Shown here one piece after another: positions 39,018-47,732 of a DNA stretch of 64,000 nucleotides. Source of the DNA: Evansella vedderi (GTDB taxonomy: Bacteria > Bacillota > Bacilli > Bacillales > Salisediminibacteriaceae). The notes below the pieces were generated by a model that had not been told where the DNA came from, ran no database searches, and saw nothing but the letters and a program-made list of their open reading frames with translations. Made by a program: the position numbers and the translations under genes. The stretch lies in the NCBI RefSeq assembly GCF_030813435.1, contig NZ_JAUSUG010000025.1, positions 18,108 through 82,107 of the forward strand. Direction: 5' to 3'. The number at the start of each line of letters is the position of its first letter. Within the stretch, counting starts at the first letter, position 1.

Positions 39018-40658
39018 ATGAGACTTGTACAGAATGCTAAAGAACATCTAAATATTTGGGCACTACTAAGTTTAGCATTTATATTTATTATATTAATTCC
39101 TAATCTATTAATAGGGTTTAATCTTTTTACAGAACCAACGGAGAACTGGGCCCATATAAAAGAATATCTGCTAATAGATTATATAAAAAATACAGTAGTT
39201 ATCATTACCTTTACAGCATTGTTCACAATGATCATTGGGACGAGTTTAGTGTGGATTATAGTAAATTACCAATTCCCGCTCAGAAATTTCTTTAGATGGG
39301 CTTTGATTTTACCTTTAGCTATACCTGCATATATTGGTGCCTACACTTATCAGGGAATGTTAAATTATTCAGGGACTATTCAAACTACCCTCCGTAATAC
39401 CTTTGATATTCATGTTACAAGCCAAAAGTTCTTTAATATAATGAATATTCCTGGCGCGATCTTTATATTTACCATATTTTTATACCCTTATGTTTATGTA
39501 ATAATGAAAGGTTTTTTAGAAAACCAATCGGCCTCTTTATTTGAAAATGCTAGATTACTAGGTGGAGGACCTTTTAAAATCTTCTTTCGTGCCGGACTCC
39601 CCCTTTCAAGAGCAGCAATTACAGGTGGAGTCGTTTTAGTTATTTTAGAGGTTTTAAATGATTATGGAGTTGTAAATTATTTTGGTATTCAAACATTTAG
39701 CACCGCTATTTTTAGAACATGGTATGGTTTAAGGGATCTTGATGCAGCTTTAAAGTTAGCAGGGATCCTCATGTTCATTGTTATCATCGTTTTGGTGCTA
39801 GAGCGATTGATTAGGGGGAAGAAAAGTTACAGTTACTCTTCAGCAAACTTTCGACCAATTGTGGCTCAACCAATCGAAGGCTATAAAAAGTGGATTGCCT
39901 TTTCTTACTGTTTGCTTATTTTCGGAATAGCTTTTATTATTCCGGTTTTGCAACTAATCTATTGGAGCATCATGACCTATGAAAGAATCTGGAGTTCTGA
40001 GTTTCTTACATTAGTATATAATTCTGTTTTCGTTGCATCCATCGCTGCATCCATAATCGTAGTCATTGCGCTCATTGTTGGTAACTATACTCGTCTTCAT
40101 AAAGGATTATTTCCTAAAGTGGCAGCAAGGGTTATTACGCTAGGATACTCCATTCCTGGGGCGGCCATAGCTATCGCTGTCATTACATTATTTGTAGCTA
40201 TTGATGGATATACGGCGGCGATTGCAGAATTCTTTAATTCCAATTCTGCTATTGTATTAAGAACTACACTTGTTATGCTTACTTCAGCGTATATCATTCG
40301 CTTTTTAGCTGTAGGTTATAATGCCATAGAAGCGGGATTTGAGAAAATTGGATATAGCTATACAGAGGCATCACGGGGCCTTGGCTCTTCTACTATAAAA
40401 ACATTTTTTAGGGTAGATATCCCAATGTTAAAAGGAGCTATATTTGGTGGTTTTATCCTTGTTTTTGTTGATATTTTAAAGGAACTTCCATTAACACTAT
40501 TTTTACAGCCCTTTAACTTCTCTACTCTTGCAACCCAAGCATATCGGTATGCCCATGATGAGATGGTACAAGAAGCTGCTTTAGCATCTATGTTAATTAT
40601 TTTGGTAAGTGGGTTATGTATTTTCTATTTCCATAAAGTATTAGATAAAAATAAATAA
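39018..40658 (+). CDS. Ferric-iron ABC transporter permease (FbpB/FutB type)
   Basis: 546 residues with two fused binding-protein-dependent permease domains (about 60-270 and 330-540) and about 12 membrane helices. EAA-type loops ENARLLGGGPFKIFFRAGLP and EASRGLGSSTIKTFFRVDIP are present in both halves. ATG 39018 has AGGGTG eight bases upstream; GTG 39009 is inside that site. No ATPase gene follows, so the pump must borrow one. Follows the Fur-controlled binding protein. Confidence 0.93.
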   Translation: MRLVQNAKEHLNIWALLSLAFIFIILIPNLLIGFNLFTEPTENWAHIKEYLLIDYIKNTVVIITFTALFTMIIGTSLVWIIVNYQFPLRNFFRWALILPLAIPAYIGAYTYQGMLNYSGTIQTTLRNTFDIHVTSQKFFNIMNIPGAIFIFTIFLYPYVYVIMKGFLENQSASLFENARLLGGGPFKIFFRAGLPLSRAAITGGVVLVILEVLNDYGVVNYFGIQTFSTAIFRTWYGLRDLDAALKLAGILMFIVIIVLVLERLIRGKKSYSYSSANFRPIVAQPIEGYKKWIAFSYCLLIFGIAFIIPVLQLIYWSIMTYERIWSSEFLTLVYNSVFVASIAASIIVVIALIVGNYTRLHKGLFPKVAARVITLGYSIPGAAIAIAVITLFVAIDGYTAAIAEFFNSNSAIVLRTTLVMLTSAYIIRFLAVGYNAIEAGFEKIGYSYTEASRGLGSSTIKTFFRVDIPMLKGAIFGGFILVFVDILKELPLTLFLQPFNFSTLATQAYRYAHDEMVQEAALASMLIILVSGLCIFYFHKVLDKNK

Positions 40659-40665
40659 TATAAAA

Positions 40666-40782
40666 GAGGCTGGGACTTTACTAAAGTGTTTAGATGAAAA
40701 TACGAACAATGTATTATTTCCGAAGCGATTTATATGTTTCGTTCGTAATTCTCATTGACAAAACGCTTTTGTCCCAGCCTCT
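40666..40782. repeat. Family R1 hairpin repeat after the iron permease
   Basis: GAGGCTGGGAC ... TTTGTCCCAGCCTC, with TACGAACAATG and GAAGCGATTTATATG inside. Positioned as a terminator of the permease gene. Confidence 0.82.
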
Positions 40783-40861
40783 TTCTGTGAGTAAGGATTA
40801 ATTATTTTCTCAGTAGTATATATAATTGTTGTATTCAAGTATTAATATCTCAAAAAAGTTA

Positions 40862-40890
40862 TTGACAAAGTATATTTAGAGGAGTACATT
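40862..40890 (+). promoter_or_regulatory. Probable promoter of the ktr operon
   Basis: TTGACA (40862-40867), 17-nt spacer, TACATT (40885-40890). A MITE-like element begins about 12 bp after it, separating it from the riboswitch. Confidence 0.6.
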
Positions 40891-40893
40891 ACT

Positions 40894-41191
40894 TTTATAA
40901 ATGGCTCTGTTAAACTTTAATGTTGATTTTCGCTTCAGATACTCGCTTTCCGCGGGCAACGCTTCAGCCTCCTCGTCCCTGCGGGGTCTTCAGCCGTTGC
41001 AAGTTTTTAAAGCCTGCTATGAGTGGTTTTTCATAGCAGGCGCGCAACGCGCGGAGCGATTGCTATTTTCTCAGCGAAAAATATATGACTTTTTCAGTGG
41101 CCTCTTGCTTTTCCCGCAGGAGTCTCGTATCTTACACTTAAATCAACATTGTTAAAAAATCAACACTATCCTTTAACAGAGCTTTATAAAT
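40894..41191. mobile_element. MITE-like element with 9-bp direct repeats
   Basis: TTTATAAAT occurs at 40894-40902 and 41183-41191, flanking a segment of about 280 bp with inverted ends GGCTCTGTTAAA and TTTAACAGAGC. Inside are TGTTGATTTTCGC ... AAATCAACATTG and the GC-rich R2 core (CGCGGGCAACGCTTCAGCC, CCCGCAGGAGTCTCG). No transposase; the short open frame inside is not a gene. Confidence 0.75.
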
Positions 41192-41207
41192 AAATAAAAA
41201 ACCTTTT

Positions 41208-41394
41208 TGATCGCTGAATCTTTATTGTAGAGCGGAGGAACCATTTTTTTGATAAATAGGAATATCTGTTTATCTTGGGGTGAATCTTATTGTTAGAGGG
41301 GATACTCTTAGGTCCCTAACCCGACAGCTAACTTCGTAAGCGTGCAAGGGAGAAAGGTCTAATTAAAGACCCTTCTTAGAAGTGGTCTTTTTAT
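41208..41394 (+). promoter_or_regulatory. ydaO/yuaA-type c-di-AMP riboswitch with terminator
   Basis: Diagnostic blocks in order: CGCTGAATC, GCGGAGGAACCA, CTTGGGGTGAATC, GATACTCTTAGGTCCCTAAC, CCGACAGCTAACTTCGTAAG, then AAGACC/GGTCTT terminator stem (41366-41389) with a T-run. These are the conserved parts of the ydaO motif. It precedes ktrA, as in B. subtilis yuaA; high c-di-AMP should switch K+ uptake off. Confidence 0.95.
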
Positions 41395-41401
41395 GTTATG
41401 T

Positions 41402-41492
41402 CAAGCTTTAGCGCCTACTCGCTCGAGTCAAATGTGCCTGCGATTACTCGTCGCACAAAGGAGTGTTGTATGCAAGGCGCTTATGCTTTTCG
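41402..41492. repeat. Palindromic spacer sequence between riboswitch and ktrA
   Basis: AAGCTTTAGCGCCT at the left pairs with AGGCGCTTATGCTT at the right; the middle holds CTCGAGTCAAATGTGCCTGC and GATTACTCGTCGCA. A related CTGCGATTACTCGACGCA lies near 43905. Confidence 0.6.
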
Positions 41493-41512
41493 AAAAAGGA
41501 GATGGATTTTAT

Positions 41513-42175
41513 ATGCCGGAGAGAAAACAGTTTGTGGTCATTGGGCTTGGCCGTTTTGGAGGAAGTGTTTGTAAAGAACTCGTCAATCAAGGACATGAGG
41601 TTCTAGCAATGGACACAGATGAGGAAAAGGTCAATATTTATGCAAATATTGCTACACATGCAGTGGTGGCTAATTCGACGGATGAATCTGCCCTGAAATC
41701 ATTAGGGATACGGAACTTTGATAATGTGGTAGTTGCTATAGGAGATAATATTCAAGCCAGTATCTTAACTACCTTAGTATTAAAGGAGATGGGGGTTAAG
41801 AATGTTCTTGTAAAGGCTAAAAATGATTATCACCACAAGGTATTAGAGAAAATCGGTGCGGACCAAATTGTGCACCCGGAAATGGACATGGGCAGGCGTG
41901 TGGCCCAACAAATGTCGGATGAAAAGGTAATTGATTTTATTGAGTTATCTGATGAATACAGCATTGTAGAGTTAATCGCAACAGCCAAAATTGAAGGAAA
42001 AACCCTTATTGACCTTGATATACGTGCTAAATATGGTGTTACTATTTTAGCGATTAAAAAAGGAGATGATATTAATATTTCACCTCAACCAGACTATGAA
42101 ATATGTTTCGGTGATTTATTAATTGTAATCGGCCATAACAAAGATATTAGACGATTTGAAGATATAGCTATGTAG
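41513..42175 (+). CDS. ktrA: K+ uptake regulatory subunit KtrA
   Basis: 220 residues. RCK protein: Rossmann fold FVVIGLGRFGGSVCKEL with GxGxxG and acidic residue in MDTDEEK (1-135), then an RCK_C domain (140-220). Binds ATP/ADP, and c-di-AMP in its C-domain, and gates KtrB. ATG 41513 has AAAGGAG upstream; the frame is open upstream through the repeat but that part is not protein-like. Riboswitch and ktrB context support KtrA rather than the solitary KtrC. Confidence 0.93.
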   Translation: MPERKQFVVIGLGRFGGSVCKELVNQGHEVLAMDTDEEKVNIYANIATHAVVANSTDESALKSLGIRNFDNVVVAIGDNIQASILTTLVLKEMGVKNVLVKAKNDYHHKVLEKIGADQIVHPEMDMGRRVAQQMSDEKVIDFIELSDEYSIVELIATAKIEGKTLIDLDIRAKYGVTILAIKKGDDINISPQPDYEICFGDLLIVIGHNKDIRRFEDIAM

Positions 42176-42232
42176 TAAGGTGTAGGATTAGTAATGGAAG
42201 AGTTTTATGTCTTGAAATAGAAGGGAAAACGA

Positions 42233-43588
42233 ATGTTAAAATTTGACAAGTTAAACTCTGTAAAGTTAACTTCGGTTCAAATTATTGTCATGTTTTATAT
42301 TGGTGCTGTCATCTTATCTACTGTACTTTTAAGCTTACCAATAGCCTTGAAGCCCGGAGTAGAGTGGACGTTTATTGATGCCTTATTTACTGCTGTTAGT
42401 GCTGTAAGTGTAACAGGGTTGACTGTGGTTTCAACCGCAGATACCTTTAGTGTTCCCGGGGTATTTATACTTGCCTTTATATTGCAATTTGGCGGTATTG
42501 GGATTATGACCTTGGGAACATTTATATGGCTCGTTCTAGGTAGAAGAATTGGTTTGAGTGGCCGGCAGCTAATTATGACGGATCAAAATAGACATACCTT
42601 TTCTGGTTTAATAGATCTCATGAAACAAATACTGAAGTTGTTTCTAATCATTGAAGCAATCGGTACCGTGATTTTAGGCGTTTATTTTTTGAATTATTTT
42701 CCCACATGGCAAGAGGCTTTTTTACAAGGTTTCTTTGCATCCGTTAGTGCGGCAACAAATGCGGGTTTTGATATTACAGGGGATTCATTATCCCCTTTTG
42801 CTAATGACTATTTCGTCCAAACGATAAATATATTATTACTTATTTTCGGGGCGATTGGTTTCCCTGTTTTGATAGAATTAAAGGAAATGATCCTCCATAA
42901 AAAAGCAGGGGAGAAATTTCACTTTTCCTTATTTACGAAAATTACTACTTTCACTTTTTTTGCATTAGTTATTATCGGTACTTTACTAATTTACTATTTT
43001 GATAGAGGAAATTTTTTCGCTGATAAATCATGGCATGAAACTTTTTTCTATGCTCTTTTTCAATCCGTAACTACTAGAAATGGTGGGTTAGCCACAATGG
43101 ATGTAAGTGAGTTTACAGTACCTACACAGATGGTACAAAGTGTCCTAATGTTTATAGGAGCTTCTCCAAGTAGTGTAGGAGGAGGCATTAGGACGACAAC
43201 CTTTGCTATTGCCATTCTTGCCATATTTGCCTTTGCAAGGGGAAAGCATTCAGTGAAAGTGTTTAAGAGGGAAATAGATCCAGAAGATATTTTGAAGTCC
43301 TTCATTGTTATAGCAGTTGCAGTAATGATATGGGGGTCTGCCATTATAGTGTTAGCAAGCATGGAACCATTTCCATTAATCGCTATCATTTACGAGGTAA
43401 GCTCTGCCTTTGGAACTACAGGCCTATCCATGGGCATTACCCCTGAATTAAGTACAGCGGGTAAACAAATCATTATTGCTTTAATGTTTATTGGTCGAAT
43501 TGGAATTTTCTCTTTCTTATTCATTGTTCGTGGAAAAGTAACAATGGATCCTTACCACTATCCGAAGGAACGAGTAATAATTGGGTAG
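42233..43588 (+). CDS. ktrB: K+ uptake membrane subunit KtrB
   Basis: 451 residues. Four repeated M1-P-M2 units, each with a selectivity-loop glycine: SVTGL (about residue 62), ATNAGFD, TRNGGL and AFGTTGLS. Sodium-dependent potassium uptake, driven with KtrA. Ribosome binding site AAGGGAAAA before ATG 42233. Lies 57 bp after ktrA. Confidence 0.94.
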   Translation: MLKFDKLNSVKLTSVQIIVMFYIGAVILSTVLLSLPIALKPGVEWTFIDALFTAVSAVSVTGLTVVSTADTFSVPGVFILAFILQFGGIGIMTLGTFIWLVLGRRIGLSGRQLIMTDQNRHTFSGLIDLMKQILKLFLIIEAIGTVILGVYFLNYFPTWQEAFLQGFFASVSAATNAGFDITGDSLSPFANDYFVQTINILLLIFGAIGFPVLIELKEMILHKKAGEKFHFSLFTKITTFTFFALVIIGTLLIYYFDRGNFFADKSWHETFFYALFQSVTTRNGGLATMDVSEFTVPTQMVQSVLMFIGASPSSVGGGIRTTTFAIAILAIFAFARGKHSVKVFKREIDPEDILKSFIVIAVAVMIWGSAIIVLASMEPFPLIAIIYEVSSAFGTTGLSMGITPELSTAGKQIIIALMFIGRIGIFSFLFIVRGKVTMDPYHYPKERVIIG

Positions 43589-44130
43589 ACCTCCATGCAA
43601 GTAAAAATTTGCACTATGGAGAATGAAAATTTTAGTCAGCATTGGAATGAGCGAAGGCCCGTGAGACTCCTGTGGGAGAATGGCCTAGCCGAGACCCCAC
43701 AGCGACGTAGTCGCGAGGAGGCTTGGCAGGTCACCCACGGAAAGCGAGCGGACCGTAGCGAATGACAACCTGATTTGTATTTTCAGGGTAGACCTCCATG
43801 CAATAGTAATTTTGCACCATGGAGTATGAAAATGGGGTTAATATTGCCTCTCGAATCCGTTACAGGCGGACCAATTACGCCTAAAGGCAGCCCACGTCCT
43901 GCGTCTGCGATTACTCGACGCAAACTACTCGAGGAAGCGTCTCAGGTCCTGCTTGTGGGCAACGCCGTAATGTCACCGTCCTGGTTCCGCGGGCAATGCC
44001 TTAGCCTAACTTCTATGTTTGAGATAGTAATGTCCTCAGGAGCCGTTCTTGAGGACATAATTACCTTAGGGGAAAGATATGTCGTGTATAGGGAGTGGAC
44101 CGTAGCGAATGACAACCAGATTCGTATATT
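43587..44130. repeat. Composite repeat block after ktrB
   Basis: A block of over 500 bp without a credible gene. GTAGACCTCCATGCAA ... TGGAG-A/T-ATGAAAAT occurs at 43587-43632 and 43788-43833; GGACCGTAGCGAATGACAAC occurs near 43751 and 44098; the R2 core (CCCGTGAGACTCCTG, GAGGAGGCTTGGCAGG) is at about 43650-43740; ACAGGCGGACCAATTACGCC lies near 43862. It appears to be two or more elements inserted side by side. Confidence 0.7.
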
Positions 44131-44156
44131 CACGTTAGCAACCTTGAAATAAATTA

Positions 44157-44190
44157 GAGCATGTGGAATCTCCCACATGCTCCATTTTTA
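44157..44190. terminator. Bidirectional terminator
   Basis: GAGCATGTGG (44157-44166) and CCACATGCTC (44173-44182), then CATTTTTA on the plus side. Ends the gene whose stop is at 44193. Confidence 0.8.
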
Positions 44191-44192
44191 TC

Positions 44193-45017
44193 CTAATCTT
44201 CTTTTCTTCCTATAAAGCTCATCATCCGACCTGTTTTCCCTTTGTCCCGTCGATGGGAAAAAAATAATTCCTTGTCACAGCTAGTGCAATAAGAAGAAAC
44301 TTGTATGTTAGCAGCAGGGATTCCTGCTTTCATCATTAATAAACGATTTAGTTCCTTTAAGTTAAGGGAGTATTGTCCTTCACTAATTATACTATAGGGT
44401 GGTGTATCCTTTTCATTTAATACCTTATTTACGAAGTTAATGACATAATCATCTACTACATAACAGCAATCTCCAATGGAAGGCCCAATGGCAGCATGAA
44501 TTTCCGCCGGTTCCACACCTTCTTGTTCCTTCCATTTCCTTACCATTTCACCGGCTATATCCTTTACAGTCCCTTTCCAACCAGCATGGGCCATACCAAT
44601 GAGCTTATATTTAGGTGCGCAGAAATAGAGTGGAACACAGTCTGCATAGCATAATGTTAATAAAATATTAGGCTCTTTTGTATATACACCATCTGTCTTT
44701 TTAATGCTAGTTTCATACTCGAAAACACCATTTCCAACATGTTCCTTCGTTACTTTTACAATTTTATTGTCGTGTACTTGATCGGAGCATGCCCAATTTG
44801 ATGTTGGGAAATCAAGTATTTCCGATAAGATTCGTCGATTACCAACTACGGCGCTATCTTTATCATTTACATGTAATCCGAGATTAAAGGAAGTGAAATC
44901 AGATTCACTAACGCCGCCATTTTTAGTAGTAAAACCAGCAACTAATTGTGGAATATGAGACTCCCAATTAAGCATTAACAGTTGTTCCTTTTTACGTTCA
45001 AATATTTCTTTTCCCAT
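44193..45017 (-). CDS. Laccase-domain purine nucleosidase/polyphenol oxidase family protein (YlmD/PgeF type)
   Basis: 274 residues. Cys/His metal-site motifs are present: SDQVHDN, CYADCVPLYF and GMAHAGWKGTVKDIAGE. Family members (DUF152; E. coli YfiH/PgeF) correct misincorporated serine in murein precursors or act as adenosine deaminases/phosphorylases. Ribosome binding site AAGGGTG before ATG 45017. A second cysteine pair (SSYCTSCDKELFFSHRRD) is the usual C-terminal block. Unlike the usual ylmD it is not in a division cluster here. Confidence 0.88.
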   Translation of the reverse strand: MGKEIFERKKEQLLMLNWESHIPQLVAGFTTKNGGVSESDFTSFNLGLHVNDKDSAVVGNRRILSEILDFPTSNWACSDQVHDNKIVKVTKEHVGNGVFEYETSIKKTDGVYTKEPNILLTLCYADCVPLYFCAPKYKLIGMAHAGWKGTVKDIAGEMVRKWKEQEGVEPAEIHAAIGPSIGDCCYVVDDYVINFVNKVLNEKDTPPYSIISEGQYSLNLKELNRLLMMKAGIPAANIQVSSYCTSCDKELFFSHRRDKGKTGRMMSFIGRKED

Positions 45018-45097
45018 CTATAACACCCTTTATTATACGTGATCTTTTTTATAGGCTGTTTTCAAAATATTGTTGTTTTTGAAAAAATATCATTTGG

Positions 45098-45222
45098 CTT
45101 GGATACGCTACAGGCGGACGCTTTCCGCGGGCAACGCCTCAGCCTCCTCGGGAAAAACACCCTGCGGTGTCTTCAGCTGTTGCTTTTCCCGCTGGAGTCG
45201 CCGCCTTCCGCTTCTCCAAGCT
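45098..45222. repeat. Family R2 GC-rich repeat
   Basis: Starts TTGGATACGCTACAGGCGGA and ends CTTCCGCTTCTCCAAG with CCGCGGGCAACGCCTCAGCC and TTCAGCTGTTGCTTTTCCCG inside; its outer ends are inverted. The rest of 45018-45391 holds only a loose AACGCCT/AGGCGTT hairpin (45250-45286). Confidence 0.8.
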
Positions 45223-45391
45223 TATTAAAAAGCAACAAAGTTTACGAAAAACGCCTTTATATATCAGTAATAATTTCATAGGCGTTTAAATCGCCAATAA
45301 CTCTCTCCTTGGTTAACTACAGTCATATTGTACCATTTTGTTTCATGCCGATTCCAACGGAAAAACTTCTTGAATTATAGACTTCGTGACT

Positions 45392-46141
45392 TTAGGCATT
45401 GGAATCATCCTTCTTCTTATTAACTAGATTGTTTAATATATGGTTAATTCCCATCGTTCGTTCCACTTCCAACACAAAGGCAATCCCCTTTCCAGGCTCA
45501 TTCAACTCTGCATCTTTATGGATTTGTTCTAATACGTCTTCTGTTTTCATTCTATCAATAAGCGTAAGGATTATTTCCTTTTCCGGCTCAATCATAATGT
45601 TAAGGAGCTTTGCTTGCTCATGTATTCCTGTTCCTCGTCCACTAAGGATGGTTCCCCCTTCAGCTCCGGCCTTTTTAGAAGCATCCACAACCTTATCTGA
45701 ATCCCCTTTATTTACGATCGTTACGATAAGGTCATATAGTACTGTCTGGTTTGCCATAATAGCTTGTTCTCCTTCCTCATTTTCTCCATCTTTAACGGGA
45801 GGATGCACTCCCATCAAATGAGCAATTCCAGTAATGGCTTTCGTGTTTATAATCATTCCCAATCCTGCTCCTGAACAATTTAATTTTGCCTTTCTATCAA
45901 TAGATTGGATGACATCTTCTAAAATTTCATTTTTTACAAGGGAGAGGATGATTTCTTTTTCTGGTACGATAGGTATCCCTAAAAAGGATTTATTCTCGTG
46001 AACACCAACTCCTCTGCCAAGAAGAACCGTTCCCCCTTCTGCACCGGCATCTTTTGAGGCAGTTACTACTTTTTTTGCATGTCCTTTTTTTACAATAGTA
46101 ATAATTAACTTATGCTTCATGTTTACTTTGTTTTTTAACAC
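45392..46141 (-). CDS. Tandem PII-like signalling protein
   Basis: 249 residues with two PII-like domains (about 10-105 and 135-235). Each starts with a short strand (LIITIVKKGHAKKVV, LIVTIVNKGDSDKVV) followed by ASK-DAGAEGGT-GRG-G-HE and a second strand PEKEIIL. This DAGAEGG-GRG pattern is that of PII-like proteins found beside DUF1538. GTG 46141 has AAAGGAG seven bases upstream, overlapping the DUF1538 gene by 32 nt; the frame reaches 46162. Presumably senses a nucleotide or metabolite and gates its neighbours (inference). Confidence 0.8.
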   Translation of the reverse strand: MLKNKVNMKHKLIITIVKKGHAKKVVTASKDAGAEGGTVLLGRGVGVHENKSFLGIPIVPEKEIILSLVKNEILEDVIQSIDRKAKLNCSGAGLGMIINTKAITGIAHLMGVHPPVKDGENEEGEQAIMANQTVLYDLIVTIVNKGDSDKVVDASKKAGAEGGTILSGRGTGIHEQAKLLNIMIEPEKEIILTLIDRMKTEDVLEQIHKDAELNEPGKGIAFVLEVERTMGINHILNNLVNKKKDDSNA

Positions 46142-46862
46142 GTTCTCGCTCCTTTCCCTCAAATAATAACCCTAGTGTGAGGACAGAGATAATTGGTGAC
46201 AGAGCTACTAAAGCAATCATTCCAAATCCATCTAAAAGGGGATCACGACCTTCCACCACAGAGGCCACACCAACAGCAATAGCTAAGATAAATGTAACTG
46301 TCATTGGGCCAGTAGCGACTCCCCCTGAGTCAAAGGCAATGGATGTAAATGTTCGCGAGGAGAAAAATACCATTAAGGCAGCTAGAAGATAGCCAGGGAT
46401 AATAAAGTACCATAATGGAATACCCAATAAGATTCTGATCATGGAAAGGGCAATGGAGATAGCTACCCCAATAGATAAGGTGTAGAGCATTACCTTCTGG
46501 GATATATATCCACCGGAGACCTTTTCCACTTCATGATTTAAAATACGTACGGCAGGTTCTGCAAAGGTGACAACAAATCCAAAGATAAATCCAATTGGAA
46601 TAAGTATCCATCTGTAAGGTAACCCCGCTAATTTTTCACCAATTAATCCCCCTACAGGGAAAAACCCCACCTCAACCCCTTGGAGAAAGAAGGCAAGCCC
46701 AAAGAAGGATAATATCATCCCTTTTACAATATTTATAAGCTTTTGCTTTTCTAATTTTAAAAAAAAGAATTGAAAGATAAGGAAAAAAATCATGAGAGGT
46801 ACTAAAGCAAAGGTAACTTCCATTAAAACGTGATCAAATCCTTTGAAAACGTGAACATTCAA
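46110..46862 (-). CDS. DUF1538 membrane protein, half 2
   Basis: 250 residues with about six to seven membrane helices. Motifs FAEPAVRIL (about 100) and DSGGVATGPMTVTFILAIAVGVASV (about 175-200) are the DUF1538 hallmarks. In many bacteria DUF1538 proteins are twice this length; here two halves are separate genes, overlapping by four bases (ATGA). Probably a cation or small-ion transporter, but no function is proved. Confidence 0.83.
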   Translation of the reverse strand: MNVHVFKGFDHVLMEVTFALVPLMIFFLIFQFFFLKLEKQKLINIVKGMILSFFGLAFFLQGVEVGFFPVGGLIGEKLAGLPYRWILIPIGFIFGFVVTFAEPAVRILNHEVEKVSGGYISQKVMLYTLSIGVAISIALSMIRILLGIPLWYFIIPGYLLAALMVFFSSRTFTSIAFDSGGVATGPMTVTFILAIAVGVASVVEGRDPLLDGFGMIALVALSPIISVLTLGLLFEGKERERVKKQSKHEA

Positions 46863-47551
46863 CCGTAAATCACCCCCAAGATCAATACGGCAATAATGGG
46901 TCCAATGGAGGCAAGAGCTACTAAACCAAAGCTGTCACTAGAGGAGCTTTTTCCCCTTATAACGGAAGCCACACCAACACCAAGAGCTAGTATAAATGGT
47001 ACCGTCATAGGTCCAGTAGTTACTCCCCCTGCATCAAAGGAAATGGGAATAAAGGAAGGCGGTGTAAAAGAAGCAAGTAAAAATACTACCCCATAACCAC
47101 CCATTAATAAATAAGTAATGGGGAAATTAAATACAATCCTTAGCATAGCAAGCATAACAAAGATACCAACTCCTAGTGCAACAGAGTATACAAGGATCGT
47201 ACGGGAGATGATTCCATCAGAGACAAGATCTATTTGTAAAGCAAGTACACGAACATCCGGTTCTGCAATTGTTACAACAAAACCTAATAAAAAACCAAAG
47301 AAAAGAATGATCCATAGTTTTCCTGTTTTAGGTAAGCTGGAACCAATCATTTCCCCCACAGGGAGAAGTCCGATATGCACTCCAAGCAGAAATAAAATTA
47401 GGCCGACAGTAACGAACACTACACCCACTAAAAATTGAAGAAACATCTCCAAGGGGAGCCAAATGATGGTGAACTGAAGCAGGACAACAACAAGAGTGAT
47501 GGGCATAACAGCATAGATAACTTCCTTTATCGTGTCTCGGATTTCTTGCAT
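46859..47551 (-). CDS. DUF1538 membrane protein, half 1
   Basis: 230 residues, same fold as its neighbour: IAEPDVRVL (about 95) and DAGGVTTGPMTVPFILALGVGVASV (about 170). First gene of a three-gene operon with the second DUF1538 and the PII-like protein. Ribosome binding site AAAGGGGGA before ATG 47551. The two halves are similar throughout, so they likely pair as an inverted or parallel dimer (inference). Confidence 0.83.
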   Translation of the reverse strand: MQEIRDTIKEVIYAVMPITLVVVLLQFTIIWLPLEMFLQFLVGVVFVTVGLILFLLGVHIGLLPVGEMIGSSLPKTGKLWIILFFGFLLGFVVTIAEPDVRVLALQIDLVSDGIISRTILVYSVALGVGIFVMLAMLRIVFNFPITYLLMGGYGVVFLLASFTPPSFIPISFDAGGVTTGPMTVPFILALGVGVASVIRGKSSSSDSFGLVALASIGPIIAVLILGVIYG

Positions 47552-47656
47552 AATTTCCCCCTTTAAGTAACTTTTCTATAATTGATTGATATACGATTAT
47601 TTGCCTGATATTACTCATTTAAGGATGGAATATTATCCTTACTAAAAATTTATTTA

Positions 47657-47708
47657 TTGCATTTCAATTTATTATCGTATAAAATACAAATCGTAATATT
47701 TACGATTT
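47657..47708 (+). promoter_or_regulatory. Promoter with perfect Zur box
   Basis: TTGCAT (47657-47662), 17-nt spacer, TAAAAT (47680-47685); then TCGTAATATTTACGA (47691-47705) inside an AAATCG ... CGATTT palindrome (47688-47708). This equals the Bacillus Zur consensus TCGTAATNATTACGA with a shifted centre, at the start site. Confidence 0.87.
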
Positions 47709-47732
47709 ATATTTTGGAAGGAGGACATGGTC

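Noticed and set aside
40901..41155. Open frame of 84 codons
   Set aside because: Lies wholly inside the MITE-like element; an inverted-repeat-rich, GC-rich segment without protein-like composition.
41393..41512. Upstream in-frame extension of ktrA with its own ATG
   Set aside because: It lies in the riboswitch terminator and a palindromic repeat, has no binding site, and the encoded residues are unlike any RCK protein. ATG 41513 has AAAGGAG.
43775..44152. Open frame of 125 codons after ktrB
   Set aside because: Spans the composite repeat block; the sequence is repeated elsewhere as non-coding DNA and there is no ribosome binding site.
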